Shown in pieces: positions 45,637 through 54,663 of a DNA stretch of 64,000 nucleotides (positions are counted from its first letter, which is position 1; each line of letters starts with the position of its first letter). The translations under genes were made by a program, and so were the position numbers. This DNA comes from Flavobacterium sp. M31R6 (GTDB lineage Bacteria > Bacteroidota > Bacteroidia > Flavobacteriales > Flavobacteriaceae), in contig NZ_CP054141.1 of NCBI RefSeq assembly GCF_013284035.1, positions 744,001 to 808,000 of the forward strand. The letters run 5' to 3'. The notes under the pieces are model-generated. The model had not been told where the DNA came from, made no database searches, and saw only the letters and a list, made by a program, of their open reading frames with translations.

Positions 45637-46581
45637 TTATTGTTTTTTAAAATATGTCAAAGCCGTATTTCTGTCTTTTTCCAATTGCTCTTTTAAAAGC
45701 GCAACCGAATCAAACTTTTCTTCTGAACGGATTCTTTCCAATATGGAAACGGTGATTTTTTGATCGTATAAATCTTCATTAAAATCAAAATAATTGATTT
45801 CGATAGTTTGATTTTTGCCATCAACAGTTGGGTTAAAACCTATGTTCATCATTCCCAACACCATTTTTGAGTTTATAATGCTTTTGACAATGTAAACACC
45901 GTTTTTTGGAATGAGTTTGAAGTTTTCTTCCAGTTTTAAATTGGCAGTAGGAAAACCAATAGTTCTGCCCAGTTGTTTTCCTTTGGCTATAATTCCTGTT
46001 AATGAATAATTGTAACCCAAGAACTCATTGGCCAAAGCCACATTACCCTCGATTAAAGCCTGTCTTATTTTTGTGGAACTTACAGATACCTCCTTGATTT
46101 CCTGAGCCGAAATTTCTTCAACTTCAAAATCATATTGTTTTCCAAAAGCTTTTAAATCATCAATATTGGCAGTTCTATTGCGCCCAAATCGATGATCATG
46201 ACCAATTATTATTTTATGGATATGAAATTGGTCAACAAGGATATTTTTTACAAATTCCTCCGCAGTCAATCTGGAGAAACTTTCGTCAAAGGGATGAATA
46301 ACTAAATTTTGGATGCCTATTTTATCCAAAAGTTCTATTTTCTCGTCTATTGTATTGAGCATTTTAATATCCGAATCCTCTTGTAAAACCATGCGAGGAT
46401 GAGGGAAAAAAGTAAGTACCAAACTTTCGTATTTTTCGTTTTCAGTGTTTTGAGTGACTTTTTCCAGTATTTTTTTATGTCCAAAATGAACACCATCAAA
46501 GGTTCCTAGCGTAAGAATTGTTTTTTTTGCATTTTCCCCAGATGCAACTTGGAAATCGTTTATAGAATGAAAAATTTTCAA
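45637..46581 (-). CDS. ribF: Bifunctional riboflavin kinase / FAD synthetase
   Basis: 314 residues, typical for RibF. The N-terminal nucleotidyltransferase has GTFDGVHFGHKKIL near residue 27 and IIGHDHRFGRNR further on; the C-terminal kinase domain has GKQLGRTIGFPTANL and the GVYIVKS segment. It makes FMN and then FAD from riboflavin. A TAAATTTG box on the minus strand (46612-46605) upstream could be its -7 element, though no TTG partner was found. Confidence 0.95.
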   Translation of the reverse strand: MKIFHSINDFQVASGENAKKTILTLGTFDGVHFGHKKILEKVTQNTENEKYESLVLTFFPHPRMVLQEDSDIKMLNTIDEKIELLDKIGIQNLVIHPFDESFSRLTAEEFVKNILVDQFHIHKIIIGHDHRFGRNRTANIDDLKAFGKQYDFEVEEISAQEIKEVSVSSTKIRQALIEGNVALANEFLGYNYSLTGIIAKGKQLGRTIGFPTANLKLEENFKLIPKNGVYIVKSIINSKMVLGMMNIGFNPTVDGKNQTIEINYFDFNEDLYDQKITVSILERIRSEEKFDSVALLKEQLEKDRNTALTYFKKQ

Positions 46582-46663
46582 AGTACCTATTTTTAAATAT
46601 TTTGCAAATTTATACTATCTATTTTAAAAAGAAGAATAAGAAGTTTCTATTTTTATTAATTGT

Positions 46664-46862
46664 AACCCGTTGGGTGCAATTATTTTTAAACACATAGAGA
46701 CATAGAATTTATAGTTTTTAAAAGAACTTGATAGACGTTTTACTATTCACATAGTCAATCTATGTGAAAAATAGTGCTATTTCTATTCGTTCTTAAATGA
46801 TTTGATATTAAATCTATGTATCTGTGTGGTTCATTTTTTAATTGAATTTCACCCAACGGGTT
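46664..46862. repeat. Inverted-repeat element with AACCCGTTGGGTG ends
   Basis: AACCCGTTGGGTG (46664-46676) and its exact inverse CACCCAACGGGTT (46850-46862) bound a 199-base segment. Inside, ACACATAGAGACATAGA and later CTATGTATCTGTGTGG form a second, inner inverted pair. No open frame lies inside. It has the look of a small non-autonomous element. Confidence 0.65.
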
Positions 46863-47238
46863 TATTAATTGTAATGTTCATTATGTTAATAAATCTTCAA
46901 ATTAAGTATTGTAACCTACTGTAATTGTTATGTTTTTCAAATCGTTTTTCAAATCGTTGTATATTCCATTGTAAATGAATTAATTTTGTATATCAATTTT
47001 GGATTTATATAATCGAAAATGGACCTCAATTGAAAATGTTTTATTTGTTCATCTATTGGTTCGGGTTATCAAATGCGAAAAACGAAATAGAGGCAGGTGA
47101 GATAAATATAAATGAAGTTTCATACTTCAAAACACACATTATCAGTATATGAAATGAGCATGAATGTAAATTGGCCGCAAACACCAATGAAGATATGCGA
47201 ATTACATATGACCGATAAAAAACAATAAATATCAGCAT
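46863..47238. other. Upstream region of the metalloprotease gene
   Basis: About 375 AT-rich bases without a supported gene. Two short overlapping minus-strand frames are not credible. TATCAGTATATGAA and TATCAGCATATGAA (the latter overlapping the ATG) form a near direct repeat about 80 bases apart. Confidence 0.4.
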
Positions 47239-49971
47239 ATGAATAGATTTCTATTTTGTTTAGGATTATTAACTGTAAGTTTTGTTGGGTTTTCTCAAGC
47301 CAGATCATCTTGGTCAGTAGTGGGTTCTTCCCAAAGGGGGATTTCTCAAAAACAGGAGGGAGATATCGGATTGGAGCATCAGCTTTTGTACACCTTAAAC
47401 GTGGCCGAATTCAAACAATCACTGGAAACGCTTCATTCGGATGCATCATTGGCCAAAAGTATAGCTGTTGCAATTCCGAATAGTGCCGGTAAAATAGAAC
47501 AATTTACTGTAGTGGAATCTTCTAATTTTGCTCCTGAATTGCAGGCAAAATATCCAGAAATTCGTGCCTATTCAGGAACGGGAATTACTGACCCAAAGGC
47601 GTTCATTAGTTTTAGTGTTTCACCAAGCGGTATTCAAACGATGATTTTAAGAGGTGACAGTGGTTCTGAATTTATTGATGCATTGCCAGAGAATAAATCG
47701 ATGTATGCGGTTTCTACTTCAAAAAATAGGAGTAAAGGAGTTTTGCCTTTAACCTGTAAAACAAGGGATGTCGAACTGAGTAAGGATCTGACGAAGAAAA
47801 CAAGTCAAGTAAAATCAAGTAATGGTGTTTTTAAAACCATGCGATTGGCGCTTTCCTGCACCGGGGAATATGCCCAATATTTTGGTGGTACAGTTGCTAA
47901 TGCGTTGGCTGGGATGAATGCTACAATGACAAGGGTAAATGGGGTTTTTAATAGAGACTTGGCTGTGAAATTAATAATTATTGCCAATGATACTGATATA
48001 ATTTTCACGGATCCTCTTACTGATCCATACTCGAATGCGGCTCAAGGTGTAGAGGTAGTTGCAGGTTGTACCGGAAACAACTGTCCTGGAACTTGGAATG
48101 AAGAAGTACAAAAAACAATTACCACCAAAATAGGTGAAACCAATTATGATATTGGCCATTTATTTGGAGGCTCTGGAGGAGGCGGAGATGCAGGTTGTAT
48201 CGGGTGTGTTTGTGATGCATTAACAAATACAGACTCAACACCAGTTTATACTGCAGGAAAAGGTAGTGCCTATACTTCACCATCAGACAGTAAACCAGAA
48301 GGTGATTCTTTTGATATTGATTTTGTGGCTCACGAAATGGGGCATCAAATAGGTGCAACACATACTTTTTCGTATAGTGTGGAAGGAACTGGAACAAGCG
48401 TGGAACCTGGGAGTGGCTCAACTATTATGGGATATGCAGGAATTACCAATTATGATGTTCAAAGTCAATCGGATGATTATTTTGCCTATGCCAGTATTTC
48501 TCAAATTCAGAGTAATTTGGCATCTAAATCATGTCCAGTTAGTACGACATTGAGTAATCAAACACCAACTGCCAATGCTGGAGCTGATTACACTATTCCA
48601 AAAAGTACTCCTTTTGTCTTGAATGGTTCGGCTTCAGATCCTAATGGGGACATAATGACTTATTGTTGGGAACAAAATGACTCGGCTACCAATAGTGAAA
48701 GTGATGCGAATAGTATCGCTTCTGCAACAAAAGCCAATGGTCCTAATTTTAGGTCATTTTTGCCTAGTAGCGCTACCAATCGTCATTTTCCAACTCTTAG
48801 TAAAGTGTTGGCTGGTCAATTGGTTACTACTTGGGAAGCACTTCCATCTGTGGCAAGAAATTTGAGTTTTGTATTCACTGCGCGAGATAATGCAGTTTCA
48901 GGATCTGCTCAAACCAATTCGGACGGGATGACACTTACTGTTGATGAAAATAAAGGGCCATTTGCAGTAACTTCGCAAAATATCTCTGATTCCAGTTGGG
49001 TGTTGGGCTCGTCACAAACGATAACTTGGAGCGTAAATAGTAGTAACTTATTGTTGGGAGCGACGAATGTGAATATTAAATTATCTACCGATGGAGGTTT
49101 GACTTTTCCAACCTTTTTGGCAACCAATACGCCAAATGATGGTTCTGAAGTGATTACTGCACCAACAACGGCTGCCAAGAATTGTAGAATTTTGATACAA
49201 CCAACAGGGAATGTTTTTTATGCCGTAAATGGTAAGCCTTTTGCTTTGGGGTATAGTGTGGCGACTTCTTGTAATCCCTATGCTTTTGCAGGATCATACC
49301 CTATACCCGACAATGTAGCTGCTTACACTGAGAAAACTATTGTGGTCCCAGCATCGACTTCGGAAATTACAGATGTTAATTTTAGTGTTAATTTTACCCA
49401 TACTTATATATCCGATGTTCAAATTGAATTGAAGAGTCCAAAAGGAACTATTGTGAAATTGTTTGATAAGTCTTGTGGCGCTACCGATAGTAGTTTGGTT
49501 TTGACTTATGATGATTTGGGTGGAGCTTTGAATTGTGGTTCAACTGCGAGTCAAACGGTTGTTCCGGCAGGAGTTTTGTCTGCTTTTAATGGGGAAAATC
49601 CAGGAGGAACATGGACGCTACGTTTTAGAGATACTAACGCCAATGATACAGGTACAATTAATTCGGCATCTATACAGATTTGTTCAAGTTCTTATACTAC
49701 TTTGGCAATACCAAGTTTTGAAATCAATGATTTTGTGTTGTATCCTAATCCAAATAAAGGAGATTTTAATATTCGTTTTTCAAGTTCCAATACGACAGCT
49801 ATCAAGGTTTTTGTAACCGATATGTTAGGTCGAAAAATATACCAGAAAGAGTTTGAAAATACTGGAGATTTCAATCAGAATATTCAATTGAAGAACGCAT
49901 CAACAGGAACTTATATCGTTACGGTTGTAGATGGAGACAGAAAAGGTGTTTCTAAGATTATTGTTGAATAG
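47239..49971 (+). CDS. T9SS-secreted metzincin metalloprotease with P-domain
   Basis: 910 residues. Signal peptide ending GFSQ. After a propeptide-like region, the zinc site HEMGHQIGATH (H365, E366, H369, H375) is the metzincin signature, preceded by a Cys/Gly-rich segment (GGDAGCIGCVCDAL). A proprotein-convertase P-like beta-sandwich follows (SDVQIELKSPKGTIVKLFD, NPGGTWTLRFRDTN), and the end is a classical type A T9SS sorting domain (LYPNPNKGDFNIRF, VTDMLGRKIYQKEF, STGTYIVTV). It is an exported endopeptidase, either released or surface-held; its target is unknown. Its sorting domain is of a different type from those of the array. Confidence 0.92.
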   Translation: MNRFLFCLGLLTVSFVGFSQARSSWSVVGSSQRGISQKQEGDIGLEHQLLYTLNVAEFKQSLETLHSDASLAKSIAVAIPNSAGKIEQFTVVESSNFAPELQAKYPEIRAYSGTGITDPKAFISFSVSPSGIQTMILRGDSGSEFIDALPENKSMYAVSTSKNRSKGVLPLTCKTRDVELSKDLTKKTSQVKSSNGVFKTMRLALSCTGEYAQYFGGTVANALAGMNATMTRVNGVFNRDLAVKLIIIANDTDIIFTDPLTDPYSNAAQGVEVVAGCTGNNCPGTWNEEVQKTITTKIGETNYDIGHLFGGSGGGGDAGCIGCVCDALTNTDSTPVYTAGKGSAYTSPSDSKPEGDSFDIDFVAHEMGHQIGATHTFSYSVEGTGTSVEPGSGSTIMGYAGITNYDVQSQSDDYFAYASISQIQSNLASKSCPVSTTLSNQTPTANAGADYTIPKSTPFVLNGSASDPNGDIMTYCWEQNDSATNSESDANSIASATKANGPNFRSFLPSSATNRHFPTLSKVLAGQLVTTWEALPSVARNLSFVFTARDNAVSGSAQTNSDGMTLTVDENKGPFAVTSQNISDSSWVLGSSQTITWSVNSSNLLLGATNVNIKLSTDGGLTFPTFLATNTPNDGSEVITAPTTAAKNCRILIQPTGNVFYAVNGKPFALGYSVATSCNPYAFAGSYPIPDNVAAYTEKTIVVPASTSEITDVNFSVNFTHTYISDVQIELKSPKGTIVKLFDKSCGATDSSLVLTYDDLGGALNCGSTASQTVVPAGVLSAFNGENPGGTWTLRFRDTNANDTGTINSASIQICSSSYTTLAIPSFEINDFVLYPNPNKGDFNIRFSSSNTTAIKVFVTDMLGRKIYQKEFENTGDFNQNIQLKNASTGTYIVTVVDGDRKGVSKIIVE

Positions 49972-49985
49972 ATTTTTAAACTTAT

Positions 49986-50027
49986 AATAAAAAAGGGGAG
50001 ACATTCAAATGTCTCCCTTTTTTATTA
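49986..50027. terminator. Bidirectional terminator between the protease gene and pth
   Basis: A stem with GGAGACATT against AATGTCTCC, extended by A and T runs on both sides, serves the two convergent genes. Confidence 0.88.
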
Positions 50028-50030
50028 TAT

Positions 50031-50702
50031 TTATTTTCCGTTGAATGTGGTCATGGTGTTTTCCAATCCTGCCGTTCCAAAAGATTTTATGATTTCGGAA
50101 GCGAGTTCCAGTCTTTCGGGAAGTTTTGCTTTTTCGGTATCGTCCCAATCTCCTAAAACGTAGTCAACTTGTTGCCCTTTTTTGAATTCATCACTGATGC
50201 CAAATCTAAAGCGGGTGTATTCTTGTGTGTTTAGAACGAGATTGATGTTCTTGAGTCCGTTGTGACCTCCGTCGCTGCCTTTTTTGCGGATGCGAATGGT
50301 TCCGAAAGAAAGGTTTAAATCATCGGTAATAACAAATATATTTTCTAGCGGAATATTTTCCTTGTCCATCCAATATTTTACGGCTTTTCCACTCAAATTC
50401 ATGTAGGTATTTGGTTTTAAAAGCAGAAAGGTTCTTCCTTTGAATTTGTATTCGGCGAGTGCGCCCAGTTTTACGGTTTCGAATGGGATTCCTTCTTTCT
50501 TTGCAAGGAAATCCACAATTTTGAAGCCAATGTTGTGTCGGGTGTTTACGTATTCGGAGCCAATGTTGCCAAGGCCAACGATTAAAAATTTCTTACTCAC
50601 GTTTTTTATTGTTTTTTGGTGTTCGTGAACCTCCGGTTTCCTATTATCTGTGTTCTCTGCTGTTTTTGGTGATGAAAACAGGTTTTGTATCCATTTTATC
50701 AT
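50031..50702 (-). CDS. pth: Peptidyl-tRNA hydrolase
   Basis: 223 residues if the first ATG is used. The enzyme core begins near residue 38 (KKFLIVGLGNIGSEYVNTRHNIGF) with the catalytic His in NTRHNIGF, and continues with KPNTYMNLSGKAV and the DDLNLSFGTIRIRKKGSDGGHNGL motif. The extra 35 N-terminal residues (MIKWIQNLFSS...) are not part of the usual fold; a start closer to the core cannot be excluded. It releases tRNA from peptidyl-tRNA lost from ribosomes. Confidence 0.93.
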   Translation of the reverse strand: MIKWIQNLFSSPKTAENTDNRKPEVHEHQKTIKNVSKKFLIVGLGNIGSEYVNTRHNIGFKIVDFLAKKEGIPFETVKLGALAEYKFKGRTFLLLKPNTYMNLSGKAVKYWMDKENIPLENIFVITDDLNLSFGTIRIRKKGSDGGHNGLKNINLVLNTQEYTRFRFGISDEFKKGQQVDYVLGDWDDTEKAKLPERLELASEIIKSFGTAGLENTMTTFNGK

Positions 50703-50788
50703 GCTGCAAAAATAGGTTTTATTCGATTATTGGACTAAAAGATTATTGGATTTTTAGATTATTCACAAAAAACAAAACCATAAAACCT

Positions 50789-50900
50789 AACTAGCCCCGA
50801 TGGGAGGGAATATTCTTTTGGGAACTTTGTCAAAGTTTTAAACTTTGACAAAGTTCCCAAAAGGATTGGAAGGACAGCGGGAATCCATGCTTCCTGAAAT
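50789..50900. repeat. Intergenic inverted-repeat element 2 with a perfect palindrome
   Basis: A 49-base palindrome (50815-50863) has 24-base arms containing GGGAACTTTGTCAAAGTTT and a one-base centre. It is bordered by CTAGCCCCGATGGGAGGGAA on the left and GGATTGGAAGGACAGCGGG on the right, a layout like the elements at 45405 and 61570. Confidence 0.75.
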
Positions 50901-50976
50901 GCTCAATCTTTCGCTTCAACTCAAAAAAAAAGCACCAGTTGTGAAACTGATGCTTTTGATATAGATTGAAAAAGTA

Positions 50977-51585
50977 TTATTTTTTCTTTTTTGCCGGAGC
51001 TTTTGCTGCTTTTGCTGCTTCTTGAGCTGCTTTCATAGCCGCACGAGAGATCTTCACTTGACAAATTACTGTATTGTCTGGGTGCATGATTTTGAAGTTT
51101 GGTGTTGGCACTTTAGTAACGTATAATTTGTTACCCATGTCAAGAGGTGTAATATCAGCTTCAACGAAATCTGGAAGATTTTTTGGTAAAGCTTTAACTT
51201 TTAATTTACGGTTGTTCAAACGTAAATCTCCACCTGCCATAACTCCTTTAGAGTTACCAACGATTTTTACAGGAACTTCGATAGTGATTTCTTTGTCATC
51301 AAAGATTTGAAAGAAGTCAATATGTAAAATTTTGTCAGATACCGGGTGAACCTGAATATCTTGTAAAACAGCGTTGAAAGTTTTTCCTCCTTCTAATTCA
51401 ATCACAACTGTGTGTGCGTTTGGAGTGTAAACCAAGTTCTTGAAAGCTATAACTTCCGCTGAAAAATGAACTGCTTGACTTCCTCCGTATAATACGCAAG
51501 GAACCAATCCAGCATTACGTAAGGCTTTAGTAGCTACTTTGCCCACGCTTTCTCTTTCTGATCCTTTAATTGTAATCGATTTCAT
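50977..51585 (-). CDS. rplY: 50S ribosomal protein L25 / general stress protein Ctc
   Basis: 202 residues: the long, two-domain form of L25 (TL5/Ctc type). The N-terminal 5S rRNA-binding domain starts [20 protein letters not shown] and contains [12 protein letters not shown]; the C-terminal beta domain holds [20 protein letters not shown]. The tail is Ala/Lys-rich ([12 protein letters not shown]). It lies 86 bp downstream of prs on the same strand and 274 bp upstream of pth, the usual flavobacterial neighbourhood. Confidence 0.95.
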   Translation of the reverse strand: MKSITIKGSERESVGKVATKALRNAGLVPCVLYGGSQAVHFSAEVIAFKNLVYTPNAHTVVIELEGGKTFNAVLQDIQVHPVSDKILHIDFFQIFDDKEITIEVPVKIVGNSKGVMAGGDLRLNNRKLKVKALPKNLPDFVEADITPLDMGNKLYVTKVPTPNFKIMHPDNTVICQVKISRAAMKAAQEAAKAAKAPAKKKK

Positions 51586-51671
51586 TGTAAATATTTATAT
51601 AGTTATTAATTAAACTCTTGTTTATGGATTATTCGATTATTTGACTGTTCGAACAATCTAATAATCAATTC

Positions 51672-52613
51672 TTACATTAAGAATTTTCCGCTAATGGAAT
51701 TGTTGTGGTGCACCATGTGCATTACTTCGGCAAAAAGAGGCGCACAACTCACTACTCTTATTTTGTTAGATTGTTTTTTTAACGGAATAGAATCAGTTAC
51801 GATTAGTTCCAACAATTTTGAATTTTCTATTTTTTCGTAAGCACCACCCGATAAAATGGCGTGCGTACAAATAGCTCTAACGCTCAAGGCTCCTTTTTCG
51901 ATCATTAAGTCGGCAGCTTTCGCCAAAGTTCCTCCTGTGTCAATCATGTCATCGACTAAGATTACATTTTTGCCTTTTACTTCTCCGATAAGCTCCATTG
52001 TTTCGATAACGTTGGCCGCTTTTCTTTGTTTGTAACAGATTACTACTTCAGAATTTAGGAATTTAGAATAAGCGTAAGCTCTTTTCGATCCTCCCATATC
52101 TGGAGATGCAATCATTAAATTATCTAGACCTAAGCTTTCTACGTATGGTAAAAAGATAGTGGATGCAAAAAGGTGATCTACTGGTTTCTCGAAGAATCCT
52201 TGTATTTGATCAGCATGCAAATCCATGGTCATTATTCTGGTTGCACCGGCAGTTTCTAACAGTTTTGCAACTAGTTTTGCTCCAATCGGTACTCTTGGTT
52301 TGTCTTTTCTGTCTTGTCTTGCCCAACCGAAGTAAGGTATAACAGCAGTAATGTGTCTTGCTGATGCGCGTTTTGCGGCGTCAATCATCAACAATAATTC
52401 CATTAAATTATCTGCAGTAGGAAACGTTGAGCAAACGATAAAAACACGTAACCCTCTGATTGATTCTTCGTAAGAAGGTTGAAATTCACCATCACTATAA
52501 GTAGACATGGTAACTTTCCCCATAGGGATTCCGTATTCCTTTGCAATTTTCTCTGCAAGATATTCACTTTTTGAACAAGCAAAAATTTTAGCTTCTGGTT
52601 CTAGGTGTGACAT
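51672..52613 (-). CDS. prs: Ribose-phosphate pyrophosphokinase
   Basis: 313 residues, the standard length. It makes PRPP from ribose 5-phosphate and ATP. Visible motifs are the N-terminal FACSKSEYLAEKIAKEYG, the catalytic flexible-loop region YFGWARQDRKDKPR, the MTMDLHADQIQGFF segment and the PRPP-binding loop VDDMIDTGGTLAKAADLM. Likely co-transcribed with rplY. Confidence 0.97.
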   Translation of the reverse strand: MSHLEPEAKIFACSKSEYLAEKIAKEYGIPMGKVTMSTYSDGEFQPSYEESIRGLRVFIVCSTFPTADNLMELLLMIDAAKRASARHITAVIPYFGWARQDRKDKPRVPIGAKLVAKLLETAGATRIMTMDLHADQIQGFFEKPVDHLFASTIFLPYVESLGLDNLMIASPDMGGSKRAYAYSKFLNSEVVICYKQRKAANVIETMELIGEVKGKNVILVDDMIDTGGTLAKAADLMIEKGALSVRAICTHAILSGGAYEKIENSKLLELIVTDSIPLKKQSNKIRVVSCAPLFAEVMHMVHHNNSISGKFLM

Positions 52614-52733
52614 TTAATTTGTTGTTTTTATTTCGCTGCGCTTCATACAGTTCGGCTTCATCATTTGTTTAAAGCCAGAAGAATATAAATGCCTCGAGTG
52701 TAGTTAGTTGTGTGTATCGTTTTTAACGAGGTG

Positions 52734-52815
52734 CAAATTTAGAAAATAAAATCAACTCTGAAAGGAAAAATTTAAGTATTTTTATTAGAATGTTTAAAAA
52801 TATTTTTTACATTTG
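52734..52815. promoter_or_regulatory. Divergent promoter region for prs and tRNA-Leu
   Basis: TAAATTTG on the minus strand (52741-52734) faces prs, and TACATTTG on the plus strand (52808-52815) faces the tRNA. Both match TAnnTTTG. TTG boxes at proper spacing were not convincing. Confidence 0.5.
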
Positions 52816-52903
52816 CACCGTGTTAAAGGAAAAGATAATTGTTAATATTAATTGTCTCTTTATTGCGTTTGGAATGATTGTTTATTATTCCATGTCTAGC
52901 TAA

Positions 52904-52983
52904 GCCCGGATGGCGGAATTGGTAGACGCGCTGGTCTCAAACACCTGTGGGAAACCGTGCCGGTTCGACTCCGGCTCCGGGTA
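52904..52983 (+). tRNA. tRNA-Leu (anticodon CAA)
   Basis: Acceptor arms GCCCGGA and TCCGGGT pair (with a G1-U72 pair); the D arm is GCGGAATTGGTAGACGC, the anticodon loop CTCAAAC gives CAA, the variable region is long as in class II tRNAs, and the T arm is GCCGGTTCGACTCCGGC. CCA is not encoded. The anticodon stem has a U-U opposition at positions 28-42. A terminator follows directly. Confidence 0.93.
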
Positions 52984-52985
52984 CA

Positions 52986-53014
52986 AAAACCGCTTCGAAA
53001 GAAGCGGTTTTTTT
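52986..53014 (+). terminator. Terminator after tRNA-Leu
   Basis: AACCGCTTC, a GAAA loop and GAAGCGGTT are followed by Ts. The hairpin plus the following 20 bases is repeated at 56639-56678. Confidence 0.88.
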
Positions 53015-53037
53015 GGTTTTATGGGGTTTTAATTCCC

Positions 53038-54330
53038 CTAAAATAATATCTTTTTAAGGTCTTCATACGTTTCTGGTGTTTTTTCAATCAAGTGCATTTT
53101 TATTTTTTGTCCGGAACTTTTGTTAATAATGGTGCTGAAATCATCATCTTTTATATAGGCAATCTTACTTTTATTAGTAATTCCCCAAAGTACGTTTTTA
53201 TTGCTCGGATTGTATTTTACGGTTGAGGTATATCGGAATAATGCATTATTATTACTTTCTACTAAAACAATTCCAGTCAGGTGTAATGAATTCCCTTTTT
53301 CATCAACAAATATTGGATTAAATTCTCCTCCTTGAGGATAATTTATTGGGCGATCACAGTTTACAAATCCAAAATTATTTATTTCTAATGTCCGGATTAT
53401 TTTTGACTCTACTTCTCGATTTTTTATTAATGAAGCATATTTCTTTTGATATATTTTTAATGCTTTATTATAATCTTTTCCTTTTTCAAATGCCAAATAA
53501 CATTCGCATTTATGTTCTTCTTTATAGTTTCCTATTTTTAAAATAGATATAACTTCATAAATCCCGTTTTTCAATGGGTTTATTTTATAATCTTGTGCAT
53601 CTCCTACTGAACATTTTAAAGGATCAACAGGTTCAAATAATACATTTTCATAGATTGCTATTTCTGGGTGTAATTCTTTATCAACTTCTATTTTGAAAGA
53701 ATTTGAAGTAGAGACTCTTGGCATAGGTGGAATTGTTGGTGTTGATTTTAATTCTTCTTCCTTTTCTGAAAGACTTATAGAATCTTTTCCTTTCTCTATC
53801 CACTTTCCGCTAATTTTATCTAAATCGTAGGCATTGAATTCCTCAGATTTTGTCCAACTCAGCATATCTACTTTTATCTTGTTTTTCGGATTTACAAAAA
53901 CTTCATTTTTATTGGATGTAGCATTTATTTCGACCATTCCGCCAGATTCAAATACTTTTTCAATTCCGTTTTCGTCATAGGTCATTGGTATTCCTGCTAA
54001 ATAAAAATCTAGCGGGGAGTAGAATTCTCGAAAAGTGATGTCAACTTTGTCTTTGACAATATTGCCATCTTTGTCCAAAAATGCGTTTGAAGGTATTCTG
54101 ATTTTAGTGCCTCGTGGAGTTGTTAAAACGGTTGCAGAATCAGGTTCAACTGTAAAGTTTTGATAGGCGATGTCCAACTTTGGAATTGGAGGTTTTATTA
54201 TTGCAGTTCTTGAAGCTTCGCTAATTTGAGGTTCTGGTTTTTTCTTTCCTTCGCAAGAGCTGAACAATATTGTGGAGATCAATGCAAAAGCGATAATTGT
54301 GGTTTTGTTAGGCATACTTTTGTTAGGCAT
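53038..54330 (-). CDS. Large lipoprotein of unknown function
   Basis: 430 residues. Signal peptide with lipobox SSC near residue 26, followed by EGKKKPEPQ. The start is duplicated: a 15-base direct repeat makes the protein begin MPNKSMPNK, so translation could start at 54330 or 54315. A region with TPRGTKIRIPSNAFLDKDG and VDITFREFYSPLDFYLAGIPM recalls beta-sandwich segments of Bacteroidota surface lipoproteins. No catalytic motif is seen. It heads an islet of exported proteins next to the tRNA gene. Confidence 0.8.
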   Translation of the reverse strand: MPNKSMPNKTTIIAFALISTILFSSCEGKKKPEPQISEASRTAIIKPPIPKLDIAYQNFTVEPDSATVLTTPRGTKIRIPSNAFLDKDGNIVKDKVDITFREFYSPLDFYLAGIPMTYDENGIEKVFESGGMVEINATSNKNEVFVNPKNKIKVDMLSWTKSEEFNAYDLDKISGKWIEKGKDSISLSEKEEELKSTPTIPPMPRVSTSNSFKIEVDKELHPEIAIYENVLFEPVDPLKCSVGDAQDYKINPLKNGIYEVISILKIGNYKEEHKCECYLAFEKGKDYNKALKIYQKKYASLIKNREVESKIIRTLEINNFGFVNCDRPINYPQGGEFNPIFVDEKGNSLHLTGIVLVESNNNALFRYTSTVKYNPSNKNVLWGITNKSKIAYIKDDDFSTIINKSSGQKIKMHLIEKTPETYEDLKKILF

Positions 54331-54434
54331 ACTTTTGTTTTTTGGGTTTAATGAATAATCTTTTGTGGTTAAGATTCAAAACTCTGGAATCTCAATTATT
54401 ATTGTATTGATGGTTTTTTTTTCGAAAATTAAAT

Positions 54435-54659
54435 TTAGTCCTCCAAACCACATAAAGTCCTTCCTGAATTTTGAGATTCCTTTTTTGAAACACTATATAT
54501 TTCAGTCGAACAATTGCTCAATCCTCTGCAGTTTTTATCATAATGATATTTTTTGGAATAAGGCCCTTTGCAGATATATACTGTATCATTTGTCAAAGTT
54601 TCAAAGCCAAATGCTGTAGGTAAAATGATTAGGGAGATTATAATAATTAACTTTTTCAT
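54435..54659 (-). CDS. Small secreted Cys-containing protein
   Basis: 74 residues: a short signal peptide (MKKLIIIISLIILPTAFG) and a mature part with VYICKGPYSKKYHYDKNCRGLSNC and GRTLCGLED. The arrangement of Cys and His (C, YH, C, C, then C near the end) resembles a small Bacteroidota family with a likely metal-binding or disulfide-bonded knot. Function unknown. It is four bases downstream of the TPR gene, so they are probably one transcript. Confidence 0.7.
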   Translation of the reverse strand: MKKLIIIISLIILPTAFGFETLTNDTVYICKGPYSKKYHYDKNCRGLSNCSTEIYSVSKKESQNSGRTLCGLED

Positions 54660-54663
54660 ATTT

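Noticed and set aside
47053..47308. Minus-strand small frames upstream of the metalloprotease
   Set aside because: They overlap each other and the protease promoter and start region, and have no recognisable features.
54365..54619. Plus-strand frame opposite the small Cys protein
   Set aside because: The opposite strand encodes a better-supported exported protein with signal peptide and conserved Cys pattern.
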